Source: Gracilaria gracilis
Lineage: Eukaryota; Rhodophyta; Florideophyceae; Gracilariales; Gracilariaceae
Length of the DNA stretch: 64,000 nt
Assembly: GCA_030374805.1 (NCBI GenBank)
Contig: JARGSG010000015.1
Span: 806,001 to 870,000 of the forward strand
Direction: 5' to 3'
The notes under the pieces are model-generated. The model had not been told where the DNA came from. It saw only the letters and a program-made list of their open reading frames with translations, and did not search any database. Of the stretch, positions 1 to 10,572 are shown one piece after another. Within the stretch, counting starts at the first letter, position 1. Every line of letters starts with the position of its first letter. The position numbers and the translations under genes were made by a program.

Positions 1-841
1 ATTGTTCTTCCATCTTCGCAATAGAGCGACGCTCCTCAAGCATATCTCCGCCGCTCTCCCGGCCTGCCAGGCCACCTTGGTGCCCATGAATGTCTCTGTC
101 TGTACATTCTTCATTTTGGCTGGCTTTTGAACTGGCCTCCATGAAAATGAAGCTGCCTGTTGATCGCAGCTTCGCCAAAGTTCGAATAACGACCCCTTTC
201 TCCACAACCGACAGATCATTTCCACTACCGACTTTGCTCTTAACTCGGTGTGGGGTTCCGTCCACCGCGGTACAAGATGACGCCACCTCTTCGGGGCCCA
301 CCACCGCTCGGACCTGCCCAACATTCTGATCGTCTTTTTGGCCATCTGCTGACAAGCCGATCGCGACTATGTCGGGACTCACAACACATCCCCCATCGCT
401 TTGTTCTCGATGGTTCTCAAGAGAAACTGCTGAAGTGTCGACATTCACAGTACTTGCGGTTTCCACCTCACTACTGTCTGCTTCCCGTGTGCAGTGGTTA
501 CAGAAACAGTCCATCGGGAAAGATAGTTTCTTCAGAAAGCCTTGAATTCTCTTCCCGATGAGCCTCATCCGTAACAAAACAACTTTTGCAGGATGACGGA
601 CGTTTGCATGCTTCCTTACGTTCTCCTGCTGCCCGGAACTCTCATTGTCATTGGTCCTCATTCCATTCAACACGCCATTCTCACCACGTCTATAGAGATT
701 GCAATCGATGTCATCCCCATGCTTCACGTTCTTCCTGTAATCGTTGAGAGCCCTCAATTTCTCCAACTCCTCCGCTTGGGTTTCCGCCACAATTATACGA
801 CCGAAGCCACCTGGTGGTGGCGAATGAACCATGTTCTCCAT
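1..841 (-). CDS. CaaX-family paralog A (partial, runs off left edge)
   Basis: I do not recognise a known domain. An open frame of 280 codons starts at the ATG at 841 (MENMVHSPPPGG) and leaves the window without a stop, so the C-terminus is unseen. It is a clear paralog of the genes starting at 5950 and 9102. They share an N-terminal basic block ending FLKKLSFPMDCF and a central block RVKSKVGSGNDLSVV followed by RTLAKLRSTGSF. The start is chosen because the ATG context matches paralog C (MDNMVH). Composition is hydrophilic, rich in Ser, Glu and Asp, with no signal peptide or membrane segment. If it ends like paralog B it would carry a C-terminal CAIM prenylation motif (inference). Confidence 0.7.
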   Translation of the reverse strand, partial: MENMVHSPPPGGFGRIIVAETQAEELEKLRALNDYRKNVKHGDDIDCNLYRRGENGVLNGMRTNDNESSGQQENVRKHANVRHPAKVVLLRMRLIGKRIQGFLKKLSFPMDCFCNHCTREADSSEVETASTVNVDTSAVSLENHREQSDGGCVVSPDIVAIGLSADGQKDDQNVGQVRAVVGPEEVASSCTAVDGTPHRVKSKVGSGNDLSVVEKGVVIRTLAKLRSTGSFIFMEASSKASQNEECTDRDIHGHQGGLAGRESGGDMLEERRSIAKMEEQ

Positions 842-992
842 TTCTTTTGTTGTTTGGGAACTCTAAAAACTGTTGTTACACACCAGAAGCTTCCTTCAGC
901 TACACTAGTTCCAGAAGTATGGAGTATCTGTATTGCAAGGAAGTCTGGCGGCCGGAGCTTTCGAGTAGCGTTCCCGTCCCATGAACTCCCCC

Positions 993-999
993 TTTTATA
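993..999 (-). promoter_or_regulatory. TATA box of paralog A
   Basis: TATAAAA on the minus strand, about 150 bp upstream of the ATG. The surrounding 120 bp (CACCAGAAGCTTCCTTC, the GTCTGGCGGCC block and the CATGAA/TTTTATACC block) are conserved in position and sequence ahead of all three paralogs. Confidence 0.6.
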
Positions 1000-1099
1000 C
1001 CGAACTGCGCACCCCAGCGAAACGTGTTCGTGTTTTGTTGAAGTGCGCTCTCCTGCGTATGTTACATCAAGCACCTATTTTGCCAAATAGAAGACATCC

Positions 1100-4030
1100 A
1101 CGAAACAATGGAACCAGCAACCACGTAATACTCATCTAAGCTCCTGCGGTTCTCTTACAACTCCTCCTGGCATCCTCTCCCGCCCTGAGCCTTCCACTTT
1201 TGACTCATTGAGTAGGCTTCTGAGGTAGCGTTGGTACACTTTTGGGCCTTGGGTGAAAATCAAAGTGCATGCACAATACCATACGTTTTCGGTCAATAAC
1301 GTCTCCAACGTTCCCCCAAGTGAAGCAAAGTGTGCAAGCTTAACGTGTGGCTGGACTATTCTCTCACGAAATTCCTACTCTCCAATTCACACACACACAA
1401 GCGCCGTGTTTGTATCTCTTCCCCATTAAGGTCTACGAAAAGATATCATGTTTGTAATCTCCAGTCGCATCCGTAACTAACACTTCACCGACCCAACTCA
1501 AGATGGAATTCAGAAACTTTCATAGGGCATTACCTAATCGGAAAGGAACCTGAGGTTGTCTGCATACAGGCTCTTGACTGATGCTCTCCTTCTGCACTAG
1601 CTGAACGTGCTATGCTACCGGGTCCGTGAGGACCAAAAGGCCAGAGGCAGGGGTAGCATGTCTTGCCTACGAAGTTCAGAAGTCGCTCGCCCTTGTCGCT
1701 CTTCATACGTATCCATGTTTTGCTTGATCATCACAGCATTTGACTTATTTTCTTCCTCACTTCGATTCGGATTGGAACCCGGAAGAGCTACAGCGCGTGC
1801 AAAAGAAAACCAGGAGACTGTGGTTGTTATTCTGTCGGGGCGAAGACGGAATTGTAAAACGATCGCCAAATGTGAGAGATCTTTGGCTTCGCGATTGTGA
1901 AGTTAAAGATTTTATGCTCTCAGAGACGATCCTATTGACGTAAACAAAGGGTACGCTTTCAACGTCGATCAAAAATGATGGAATCCTCGGGGCCATCTTC
2001 AACAGCAAAGGGAACACTTTAAGGGAAGACTCCTTAGGGAATTGAGATGCTCACGGAGCACAATGATCTCGAGATTCATGCCTTAGACGATGTGGCCAAT
2101 GCTGTACCCTAATCTCACGACGGACGGGCCCACTTAGAGCGGGTACCAGAGAGCGGGTGTACGCGCCGACCAGTGTGTAAGGATAATTTGACCATCCCGA
2201 TTGTGATACGTGATACTTGATGGGGATGGAATTCGGCGGCAAGTTGCGCACATCGCCACCTGGCCTCGCACTGCGTGCTGTCGTACGGCGGGAGAAAACC
2301 GTTGTTCTGCTCGAGAGACAGGCACGATGCTGCATGGATGTGCCATGCTAGACTCTGGAAGGCGAGGATCGCGCAGAAGATAGAGCAAGAGGTTGCTGCA
2401 GCGGGCGTTCACTCGTTCCAGGGTTGCATCATGGCCAAGAAGCGTACGCCGGTGAACGCGGGGAAGCAGCTATTGGTCGACGCAGCAGACGGTCGCTGTG
2501 GTGCATTCGATGACCGACCCGTACCGCACAGGACGCGGCCAAAGGGTGAGCCAGGTGCGGGAAAGAGAAGATGGCGGAAACTTCAAAGCGTCGAGCCACA
2601 GTCGGTCGGGTTATCGACGGATTGCAGCTTTGTAGACGGTGGACGATAGGCCCAAGGCGCACTCACGCTGCGCTGATTTGAGGCTTGCGGTTGGTCACGA
2701 AGCGCAGGGGTTGCGTGAAGGCGTGAAGCAGCGCAGTGCTTCGAGCAACACATTGCGTTTTGGCGCTTCTTTCATGCGATATCATATCGGGTGTGTGATA
2801 TGAAATGTGGCTGTGGGCATCGACGTGGTCTGCTGGAGTCGGCGAAAACCTTTGAGGTCAGAAGGAATTTCAAAATTAAATCTGAACGCGTGTGGACAGG
2901 CGCTCTGCGACTCGGTTTCATCTGCACGTGAGCAAGCTCTCTGCAAAAGACTGGGAATGACATCATAGACCTTAGTGGTTAATAACATAACCATGTTTGA
3001 TACGTGAAGTACTGCATGTGCAGCTTTACGTAAAAGTAAAGGGCACGAACTTCATGTCAAGATGCTAATCAAGTTGGAAAGCTTTGCATTCTACTGCACG
3101 AAAATGGTGCGTGTACTTCACAACTCCTCCACAAAACGCCTCACCCGTGAGAGCATGCTGTTCTATTCTGTTCTGAACCTGCACTTGTTTTCATCGTTCC
3201 ACTGAACATTGGCGTTCCAACATCTATGCACGTCCGTAAACATCATGACTTCTTGAACGCGGGGCCGGCATAAGATGCCAGCGTGCCCATCAAGAGGGAA
3301 CGTCATGATTGGAATGCTTCAGTTTCAGGGGCTGCTTGAAGCTTGTGACATGCAGTTTGTCGATACCGTTGCTATGCCCGCAGATACTTGGAATATATTT
3401 TGGGATCACCGCATCCCCCGAAGCAGGCGTGAGTCAAAACGAACGTGTACCACAACATTCACCGTTTTCCGTTGATGAATTATATATCCTGTTCTTTCGC
3501 TTTAAACCTTAGATGTGCCAGACATTCTTCCGATTTTGGACACAAAGTGATTCTGAGTAGTGTCTCAAATCCATCCGTAATCATGTGCTGTTAGTGTTTC
3601 GCATCCACTGCCGTTTGTCTTTCTTTTTCTCATCGTACAAGGAAGAGCAGACCACACTCTTATAGAGGCGCACTTCTCTCTTAGTTTCCACACAACTATC
3701 TTACGAAGCAAAGAAGAAGAACAGAAGTCACTGAGTACGAACAAATCATCCTTACAATCACCGCCATATCTCAATAATACGGAATGTTGAAGACAATTGC
3801 CAACCAATTATCTTATTATGATTGGTCTCCCGGCGACTGCACAACATTGTTATTTCGTGTTACACGACTCGTGCTTATGATCAATCGTGATGATGCGACG
3901 ATGCGTCGAGCGGGATCGGAATCTTGAGGCGTGTGAAAGCCGATTGTGGATCAGACGCAATATTCGAACGAGGCTTTTTGCCGTTGTATTTCTTCAGCTC
4001 TGCTACCACCTCGCAATACCTAGCATAGCG
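1100..4030. other. Intergenic stretch, no gene supported
   Basis: From 1100 to about 1500 the sequence resembles the 5' flanks of paralogs B and C (for example the ACGTGTGGCTGGACT/GTTTGTATCTCTTC region near 1340-1420). From about 2050 to 2700 it becomes more GC-rich and holds only short overlapping frames with no recognisable domain, possibly debris of an old insertion. From about 3890 to 4030 it matches the 3' flank of pseudogene C (the ATGCGTCGAGC and TGTGGATCA blocks), so the duplicated unit includes sequence downstream of the stop codon. Confidence 0.5.
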
Positions 4031-4039
4031 CAAATCACT

Positions 4040-5950
4040 CTACATGATCGCACAAGAATCCACTAGATGAGAGAACGGCACAGCCACATCTTCAGAACTC
4101 CTACTTGAGCTCGATGAGGACTGGAGTAAATCAAGCTGTGTCAAATTCACATGAGCCTCTGCAGGCGGTCTAGTGATTTCCATTGACTCTACGCATTGGT
4201 CCACATGCTCAACACTACAGCTCCCTGCTACTTCATTCATTTCCTTTTGCCCCATGTCCTCCTTTCCTGGCGGACCCATGTTTCCATCTCTATCCCCGTT
4301 CCCTGCCTTCTGTACTTCAGAATCGATGATTCTCATGTCGTCCTCTTCAACTTCTTTATCAAACACTCCACTATCACATGATAACCCGGCACGGATGTTG
4401 TGATCTTCCCATTTTACCTGCAAATCGATTCCATTACCAAAGACCTCCTCACCCGACCGAGATTCGAATAGAGATACAATCCTTTGTACACGCCCGGACA
4501 CGTGTTTTGAAAGATCCTGTAACGATTGTAGCCCCGGTTGCTCACATACTTCCATTTCCGGCGCCGGCTCGGCTCTGAGCATTTTCGGGACACTCTCCAC
4601 GCTTCGGTTCAGTACTTGTGGAGCTGAACTTAGTGCAGTCACTTTCAGCAACGACGATACTTTGCGAACGCCAATTATGTTCGGCACAGCGGATGCGTTC
4701 ATATCAGACAGCCTGACCTCCTTTTCCATGTCTTCAGGTGAATCACGAGCAGACAGTGCACAGAAAGTGCTGATGGTACCGTCATGAACTGCATCCCTCT
4801 TCTCCAATTGCGCTTCTTTGTCTTGAGATTCGCGGGTGGATACATTATGTTCTTCACCGTGATGCAAGCTGGGTTTCGGGTATTGACGAACGACAACTGC
4901 ATCATCAGGTACGGACGTATCTTCCTCAAACAAGCTCCTCAGTTTCTTCACGTTCCCGAATTGAACGCCATTGAGCTCATTCTGTACGCTGGGATCCGCA
5001 CAATCGTTCTCGCCCACGACCACTACTTCTTCTTGCACATCTGCAGAATCTTTTGAGCGCCAACCAGAAGCGTCATGGTCGGGCGTGCTATTGTTCTTGG
5101 CATTCTCTTCCGCAACACATACCAACAGTACCTCAGAGATAGGTTCACGATCCTCGTTTCCGGAGTTCTTTAAGCCAACAACCGGAACTTCGCCTTCACG
5201 TGAATCCGTATCCGTAAATTTCGCATCATGGCTTGTCTTCGACTCAATCTCTTTGAACACGAAGCTGCCCGTCGATCTAAGCTTCGCCAAAGTCCGTACT
5301 ACCATACCTTTCTTCACTATCGACAAGTCATCGCCACTGCTCACCTTGCTTTTCACTCGATGTGGAGTGTCGTCGGCCACACTTCCTGAGGGTTCATGTG
5401 TTTGCAGCACTTTTACTATGCTGTCCTGCTCAACAATTCGATCATTACCCTCCCTCTCTGCCGAAGTTTCAACTGCCAACATATCTGCGCTGAAACCGGG
5501 ACCGCCATCACTGAGTTGTCGTTGACTCTGAGAGGACACCAGCGTAGTGTCTCTCGTTGCATCACTGGAATCCCCAAGCTCACTGCTGTCTGCGGCGGGT
5601 GTGCTTTGCGTTCCAAAACAGTCCCTCGGAAAGGGCAATTTGCGCAGAAAGCTTCGCACCTTTTTGCTGATATAGCTTATCCGAGTGGACCGGGCTGAGC
5701 GAGGATTGCGATTCTTTGCATTCCTCATCTTGTTTTCCGTTTGCTTTGAACATTCCTCTCCATTGAACGCCATTGTATTTAACAGACGTTGGTCACCCTG
5801 TCCATAAAGGTCACAGTCGATATAATCCGCATTCTTCACGTTGTTACGGAGTTGTTTCATGGCCTGCAGCCTTTCCATCTCCTGTGCTTTGGCTTCTGAC
5901 ACGTCAAAACATTTGGGCGCCTTCTCTTCCATACCAACAATGTCTGCCAT
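4040..5950 (-). CDS. CaaX-tailed paralog B, unknown function
   Basis: A 636-residue intact single-exon frame starting at an ATG, with no recognised catalytic domain. Shared family blocks lie at residues 97-112 (KKVRSFLRKLPFPRDC) and 197-232 (HRVKSKVSSGDDLS, then RTLAKLRSTGSFVF). The rest is acidic, Ser-rich and probably disordered. Degenerate copies of a V-x-x-L/I-x-SLF/L-type motif recur: VKKLRSLFEEDTS, VRKVSSLLK and VQRIVSLFESRS. A Ser run (SSSSSSRSSED) precedes the C-terminus. The protein ends SCAIM; CAIM is a classic farnesyltransferase CaaX box (the same four residues end human lamin B1), so a membrane-anchored scaffold or adaptor is a fair inference. It lies between two same-strand paralogs in a tandem array. 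No transmembrane segment or signal peptide is visible. Confidence 0.85.
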   Translation of the reverse strand: MADIVGMEEKAPKCFDVSEAKAQEMERLQAMKQLRNNVKNADYIDCDLYGQGDQRLLNTMAFNGEECSKQTENKMRNAKNRNPRSARSTRISYISKKVRSFLRKLPFPRDCFGTQSTPAADSSELGDSSDATRDTTLVSSQSQRQLSDGGPGFSADMLAVETSAEREGNDRIVEQDSIVKVLQTHEPSGSVADDTPHRVKSKVSSGDDLSIVKKGMVVRTLAKLRSTGSFVFKEIESKTSHDAKFTDTDSREGEVPVVGLKNSGNEDREPISEVLLVCVAEENAKNNSTPDHDASGWRSKDSADVQEEVVVVGENDCADPSVQNELNGVQFGNVKKLRSLFEEDTSVPDDAVVVRQYPKPSLHHGEEHNVSTRESQDKEAQLEKRDAVHDGTISTFCALSARDSPEDMEKEVRLSDMNASAVPNIIGVRKVSSLLKVTALSSAPQVLNRSVESVPKMLRAEPAPEMEVCEQPGLQSLQDLSKHVSGRVQRIVSLFESRSGEEVFGNGIDLQVKWEDHNIRAGLSCDSGVFDKEVEEDDMRIIDSEVQKAGNGDRDGNMGPPGKEDMGQKEMNEVAGSCSVEHVDQCVESMEITRPPAEAHVNLTQLDLLQSSSSSSRSSEDVAVPFSHLVDSCAIM

Positions 5951-6975
5951 GAGGTAGATGACTGCTGTTCAACACCAGAAGCTTCCTTCAGGTACAAGTG
6001 TTTCAGAGTTTTGAAGTACCTGTGTTGCGAGGAAGTCTGGCGGCCAGAATCCTCGAGCAACGTTTCCGTCTCATGAAGCTCCCTTTTATACCAAACTGCG
6101 AGCCCTTGTAAAATTTCTTCGCCTTCCCTTCAAGTGCACTCTCCTGCTTGGTAATACATCACGAACTTATTCCGTCAAATCGAAAGAAGCCACGAAACAG
6201 GAGTGAAAGCAACCAGGTAATACCTAATACTCAGTTGAACTTCCAAAGCTACCATACACCTCTCTTTGTTTCCTCTCCTGCTTTGATTCAATTTCTGAAT
6301 CTCCGATACATATATCTCAGCATGGGGTGAAAATTATCATGCATGTCCAGTACCATGAACGTTTTCGTCTGATATTAACGTCTTCAATGGTCCACAGAGT
6401 GATACGAAATGTATCGGCACAAGCTAAGTGGCTGGTTCCACTAGTTCTCAACACATTCGCACTCCTCAATTCATACCTTAAAGCCGGGTGTTGGTATTCA
6501 GTTTCCTCTCACCCGACACAGATGTCGGACAACAAAAAGCAATATCTGGAATTAATACCCTTGTACACGCATTCCCTAACCAACACTTCACTCACTCAAA
6601 TCATGATGAAGGTTAGCAACCGTCCCACGTGCTCATGTCTCCCCCAATCCAAAGGCCGTTTCTGTAGGCAGACATTGTACACGTCATGTGTATACATGAC
6701 ATGAGAGGGTACTAACTTTGCACTGACTCAGAAAGGACTCTGTTATCCATACGGAAGTTCCGTAACGGAACCTATCAGCGTCTGAAGGTGTGCAGCAGTC
6801 CATTCTTGTGTAGACGACATCCAGTACGGTCGCCTTCTCCATCAAACGTATATGAAGGTATCTACAGTAGCACAGGACAGATGGCAAAATTGGCAGCACT
6901 CCAGTGGCCCACTCCAGTTGCTGGCTAAGGGTCGCGCGTGGCCCGGCGTGTGTGTGCCACCGCTGTTCATCCACG
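5951..6975 (-). repeat. Duplicated 5' flank of paralog B
   Basis: About 1 kb upstream of paralog B is alignable by eye to 9103-10370 upstream of paralog C. Shared blocks include the promoter, the CACAAGCTAA.TG.CTGG block (6418 and 9580), the CAGTCGCCTTCTCCATCA-like block (6828 and 10058) and the GGCGTGTGTG.GCCAC block (6940 and 10320). The upstream region of paralog A shares the proximal part. No independent gene is supported between 5951 and 7155. Confidence 0.6.
6084..6090 (-). promoter_or_regulatory. TATA box of paralog B
   Basis: TATAAAA on the minus strand about 134 bp upstream of the ATG at 5950, within the same conserved promoter block seen ahead of paralogs A and C. Confidence 0.6.
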
Positions 6976-7155
6976 CCATAAAGTTCATATATATCTACAG
7001 GTAAGCAGTTGTTGTAGCTGCATCATGGTGATGGGGGATGCGTCGAGCCAGATAGGTATTTGTGAAATGTGGCAATGCTTGTGGATCACAACTCCTCCAC
7101 TTGTTTAGAACAGCTCGTTTAATTGTGCAACTCGGCTACTCCCAGACAAGAGAGT

Positions 7156-9102
7156 CTACATAATCGCGCAAGAGGTGACGGTATGAGAGAAGATTATCGA
7201 CTCTTCTTCAGAACGGCCATCGGAGCTAGGAAAAGACTCATCAGCTTTAAGCCGCCTCACATCCACATTTTCTTCTGCCGCTAGCCGCCAAGCTTTTCTC
7301 GGTTCCACACAGTCAACCCCATTTCCGTTAATAACTTCTTCAGTTCTCTCCAGGCCAATGTCTCCATCAGTACCATCCTGTATACCAACATCAGTGGCCC
7401 TCAAGTGACAATCTTCAATCTCATCGTCAACAATCCCACTCTCCAAGGATAACCCGGCGCGGATACTGCGGCTTTCGGACTTAAACTCCCCTTGGAAACC
7501 GTCACCACTTCCGCTCTTACTTGAACGAGATTCAAATAGAGAAACCAACCTTTCCACACGCCCAGAAATATGTTCTGAAAGATCTTGCACCGATTACAGC
7601 GCCGGGTGCTCATAAACTCTCATTTCAGGCGCTGGTTCGGCTCTGAGAATTTCTGGTTCACCCTTCAAGCTCTGGTTCGACAATTGAGGAGCTGAAGCAA
7701 GTGTTCTCATTATCACTAATGATGATACTTTTTGAACTACAGTATCACAGGGTACAGCGGGTTCGCGCTGTTGAGGGAAGCTTTTCTCCTTTTTCACTTC
7801 TCCGATTGCGGTTTTATCCGCTGGTTCACTGTAGGAAACATCGCCGCAGTCATCGGTTACACTCTTCTTCTTCACATCTGTCTCTAGGTCAAGAGATTGT
7901 TTCGTGATTCGTTTGCAGTACTATCCTGTTTCGAGGTGTCTTCCTAGGATTCAAGTACAAGATTTGCGTGTACAAGTCCAGAAGTATCTTCTTCACATAG
8001 CTTTTGCAAATTCTTCACGTCTCCGACATGCACGTCAACTGGAGGCGCATTGGGTACGTCCGTGTTCACACCGTCTTTTTTTCCATTACATCAATCTCTC
8101 TTCGCTCATCTGTGAAAACCATCGAGCCCAAACCGCAAGCTTTGTGGGTGTACGTGCTTCTCTTCGTGAGATTTCCTTCTTGCACGGACGCCCTGGAGCG
8201 AGGCTCTTTAATAGTTTCTCTGGAACCCTTAGAGCCTATGAGGCCACTTCTTTCCGCCAAAAAGCCCTTGCCGAAACCTATTAACCGGCAGCTTCGTATT
8301 CAAAGAACCGGCAGCTTTGTATTCAAAGCAACTAGTTGGAAAGAAGGTGAGGATGGGGAACCTATCCCGATAGGTTCCCAATCTCACCTGCTTTCCACCT
8401 TGTTTATTTGAATACGAAGCTGCCGGTTGATCGCAGCTTGGCCAAAGTTCGCAGTACCATTCCTTTCTGCACAACCGATAAGTCGTCCCCGCTGCTCACC
8501 TTGCTTTTAACTCTATGTGAAGCTCCGTCCACCACCACACCTAGCGACTCTTTCTCTTCTGATGTTTCCACCGCTCTGTCATGCGAAAGATCGTGATCAT
8601 CACATTTGTTTCCTATTAACTGGACAACTGCCAGTATGTCGGCACTCAAGACACGCCCATCACTGTGTTCTATTTGATTATGATGAGACTCTGCTTGACT
8701 TTCGACACTCAAAGCAGTTGTGAACTCGAGCTTGCCGCTGTCTGCTGCTAGAGTACTATTCTTACCAAAACAGTCCATTGGGAAGGACAGTTTCCTTAGA
8801 AAACCTCTGACTTTCCTGTTGATAAACTTCATCCGAATGAAATTAATCTTACGAGGATGACGGAGCTCCGCGTCCTTTAACATGTTCTGTTGTGGCTCCG
8901 AGCTTTCCTCCTCCGCGGTCTTCGTTTCATTAGACACACGCTCGTACCCACGTCCATACAGATCCCATTCGATATAATTTCTCAATTCTTCATTCACCTG
9001 GAACTCTTTGATGGCTCTACGATTATCTTTCGTTTCTGGTTTGCTTTCCAGCATACTGACATACCCGTTTCCATTTCGTTCACAATGAACCATGTTGTCC
9101 AT
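7156..9102 (-). pseudogene. CaaX-family paralog C, decayed
   Basis: This is a paralog of the gene at 4040-5950. The N-terminal 232 residues (ATG at 9102, MDNMVHCERNG) read cleanly through FLRKLSFPMDCFG and TLAKLRSTGSFVFK, then hit a TAA at 8404-8406. The middle (7880-8400) keeps scattered homology in other frames (for example VGDVKNLQKLCEEDTS) and contains an inverted duplication. The C-terminal half reads openly again (RAEPAPEMRVYEHPAL) but a Gln codon of paralog B is a TAA stop near 7591. The last 144 codons are open (VERLVSLFESRSS) and end SCAIM, like B. Splicing around the lesions cannot be excluded but no good splice sites stand out. Confidence 0.75.
8306..8429. repeat. Imperfect inverted repeat inside pseudogene C
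   Basis: Two arms of about 61 bp are centred at 8367/8368. The core has perfect 11-bp arms (GGGAACCTATC and its complement) around CC. The outer arms carry the family coding block for CGGCAGCTT-GTATTCAAA in opposite orientations. A further direct copy of the outer block sits at 8283-8305. This is a local inverted duplication that breaks the gene. Confidence 0.7.
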
Positions 9103-9246
9103 TTCTTCTTTTGATTGAGAACCTCAAAGAATGCTGTTTCACACCAGATGCTTCCTTTAGCTACACACGCTCCAGATGTTGGAGATGTAACAAGGGAGTC
9201 TGGCGGTCGGAACCTTGGAGCAGCGTTTCCGTCTCATGAAAATCCC

Positions 9247-9253
9247 TTTTATA
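9247..9253 (-). promoter_or_regulatory. TATA box of paralog C
   Basis: TATAAAA on the minus strand about 145 bp upstream of the ATG at 9102. The surrounding promoter block is conserved with paralogs A and B although the gene body is decayed. Confidence 0.55.
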
Positions 9254-10572
9254 CCGAACTGTGCACCCCAGCGAAATATTTTCGTGTTCCAAACAAGTGC
9301 ACTCTTCGGCTTGTCATAGATGAAGCTTCAATTACTTCAATGGAAAGCATCCACGACAGAGGGGTAACAGCAACCATGTAATACCTGTGTGAACCTCTGA
9401 GGGTTCCTTACACCTCTTCCCTGCATATCCTTCCCATTTGAGTCATGGTTTGAACTCTCCGAAGCAATTTTCTCTGCATCCAGTGATTATCAGCGTCGAA
9501 GGGTGCTCCCAATACTATGTGCTCTTCAGTAACATTAACGTTTGCAATGCTCCCCAAAGTGCATCAAAGGATAACCGACACAAGCTAAATGTCTGGCTCC
9601 ACTATGTTCCTCGACATTCCTAGTCCTCAGATCACGTACACAAGCAGGGGGTTTGTATTCACTTTAACCTCCTCCTTACATAGATGTAGAACAACATATC
9701 CTGTTCTGCAATCTACAACCGCTCGCCATAATCAACACCCGATGCATCCACTTTTGAAGAATACCAGAAGCTTTCCCAAGTTCAACACCCAAATGCAAAG
9801 CTACTTCTGCAAACAGGTTGTGCGTATACTTTCTCTGTTAGCAATAGCGCAAAGCGCTCTGCTACTGAGCCTGATAGGATCTGAAGCACTAAAGCAGATG
9901 AAGCACGTCTTGCTCACACAGGTGAGTGGTCGATCGTCTTGATCCCCTAACCCACGTCTCTTAGTCATGCATCATCATCGCAGAGCACTTATTGAACGTA
10001 AACAAGCGTTAGCACCATAAGCCTTCCTGAACTCACTTTCGTGCAGACGATACTCAATACAGTCGCCTTCTCCATCACAAGTCTATCATTCTTGCTTTCT
10101 ACTTCAGCAGGAGATAGCGGTTGTTCGATGGCAGAGACAGGCACAACGGTGGGTTGCATGCGCGCCCCATGCTGGATTGGCGAAGACGAAAATCGCGGGG
10201 AAGTTTGAGCGGTTGAGAACGAGGCGTCGGCGCGGACAACATTTCGCCGCGGAGAGGTTCAGCCACCGAACTGAAAATGCGGCATTTAACGTCTCGCGAC
10301 TCGCGAGTCGCGAGGGGCCTGGCGTGTGTGCGCCACGCGCCGTGACCCTCGCATCTGGCAATCAACCAGATTGTTTACCAACGGTAGACAACCTCCATCA
10401 TCCTCGAGTCCCTCTGACAAATGTAAACCTCGCGAACTCCACCCAACACGGAACACATCCCGGGGATGGAAGATTCACACTTAATCACCATACACTCCAA
10501 TAACCACCAAGTTCTTCCTCAATGAGCCAAATGTGTCCTGTACATTGAACCCGACCCGCTCACCGCACTCCA
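9254..10572 (-). repeat. Duplicated 5' flank of paralog C, then gene-free DNA
   Basis: 9254-10370 corresponds to the upstream flank of paralog B (see 5951-6975). Beyond that to 10572 I see no gene. The stretch includes a 22-bp perfect palindrome at 10293. Confidence 0.5.
10293..10314. repeat. 22-bp perfect palindrome
   Basis: A perfectly self-complementary 22-mer built from the half-site CTCGCGACTCG. It is rich in CpG and contains nested CGCG and TCGCGA motifs. Confidence 0.8.
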
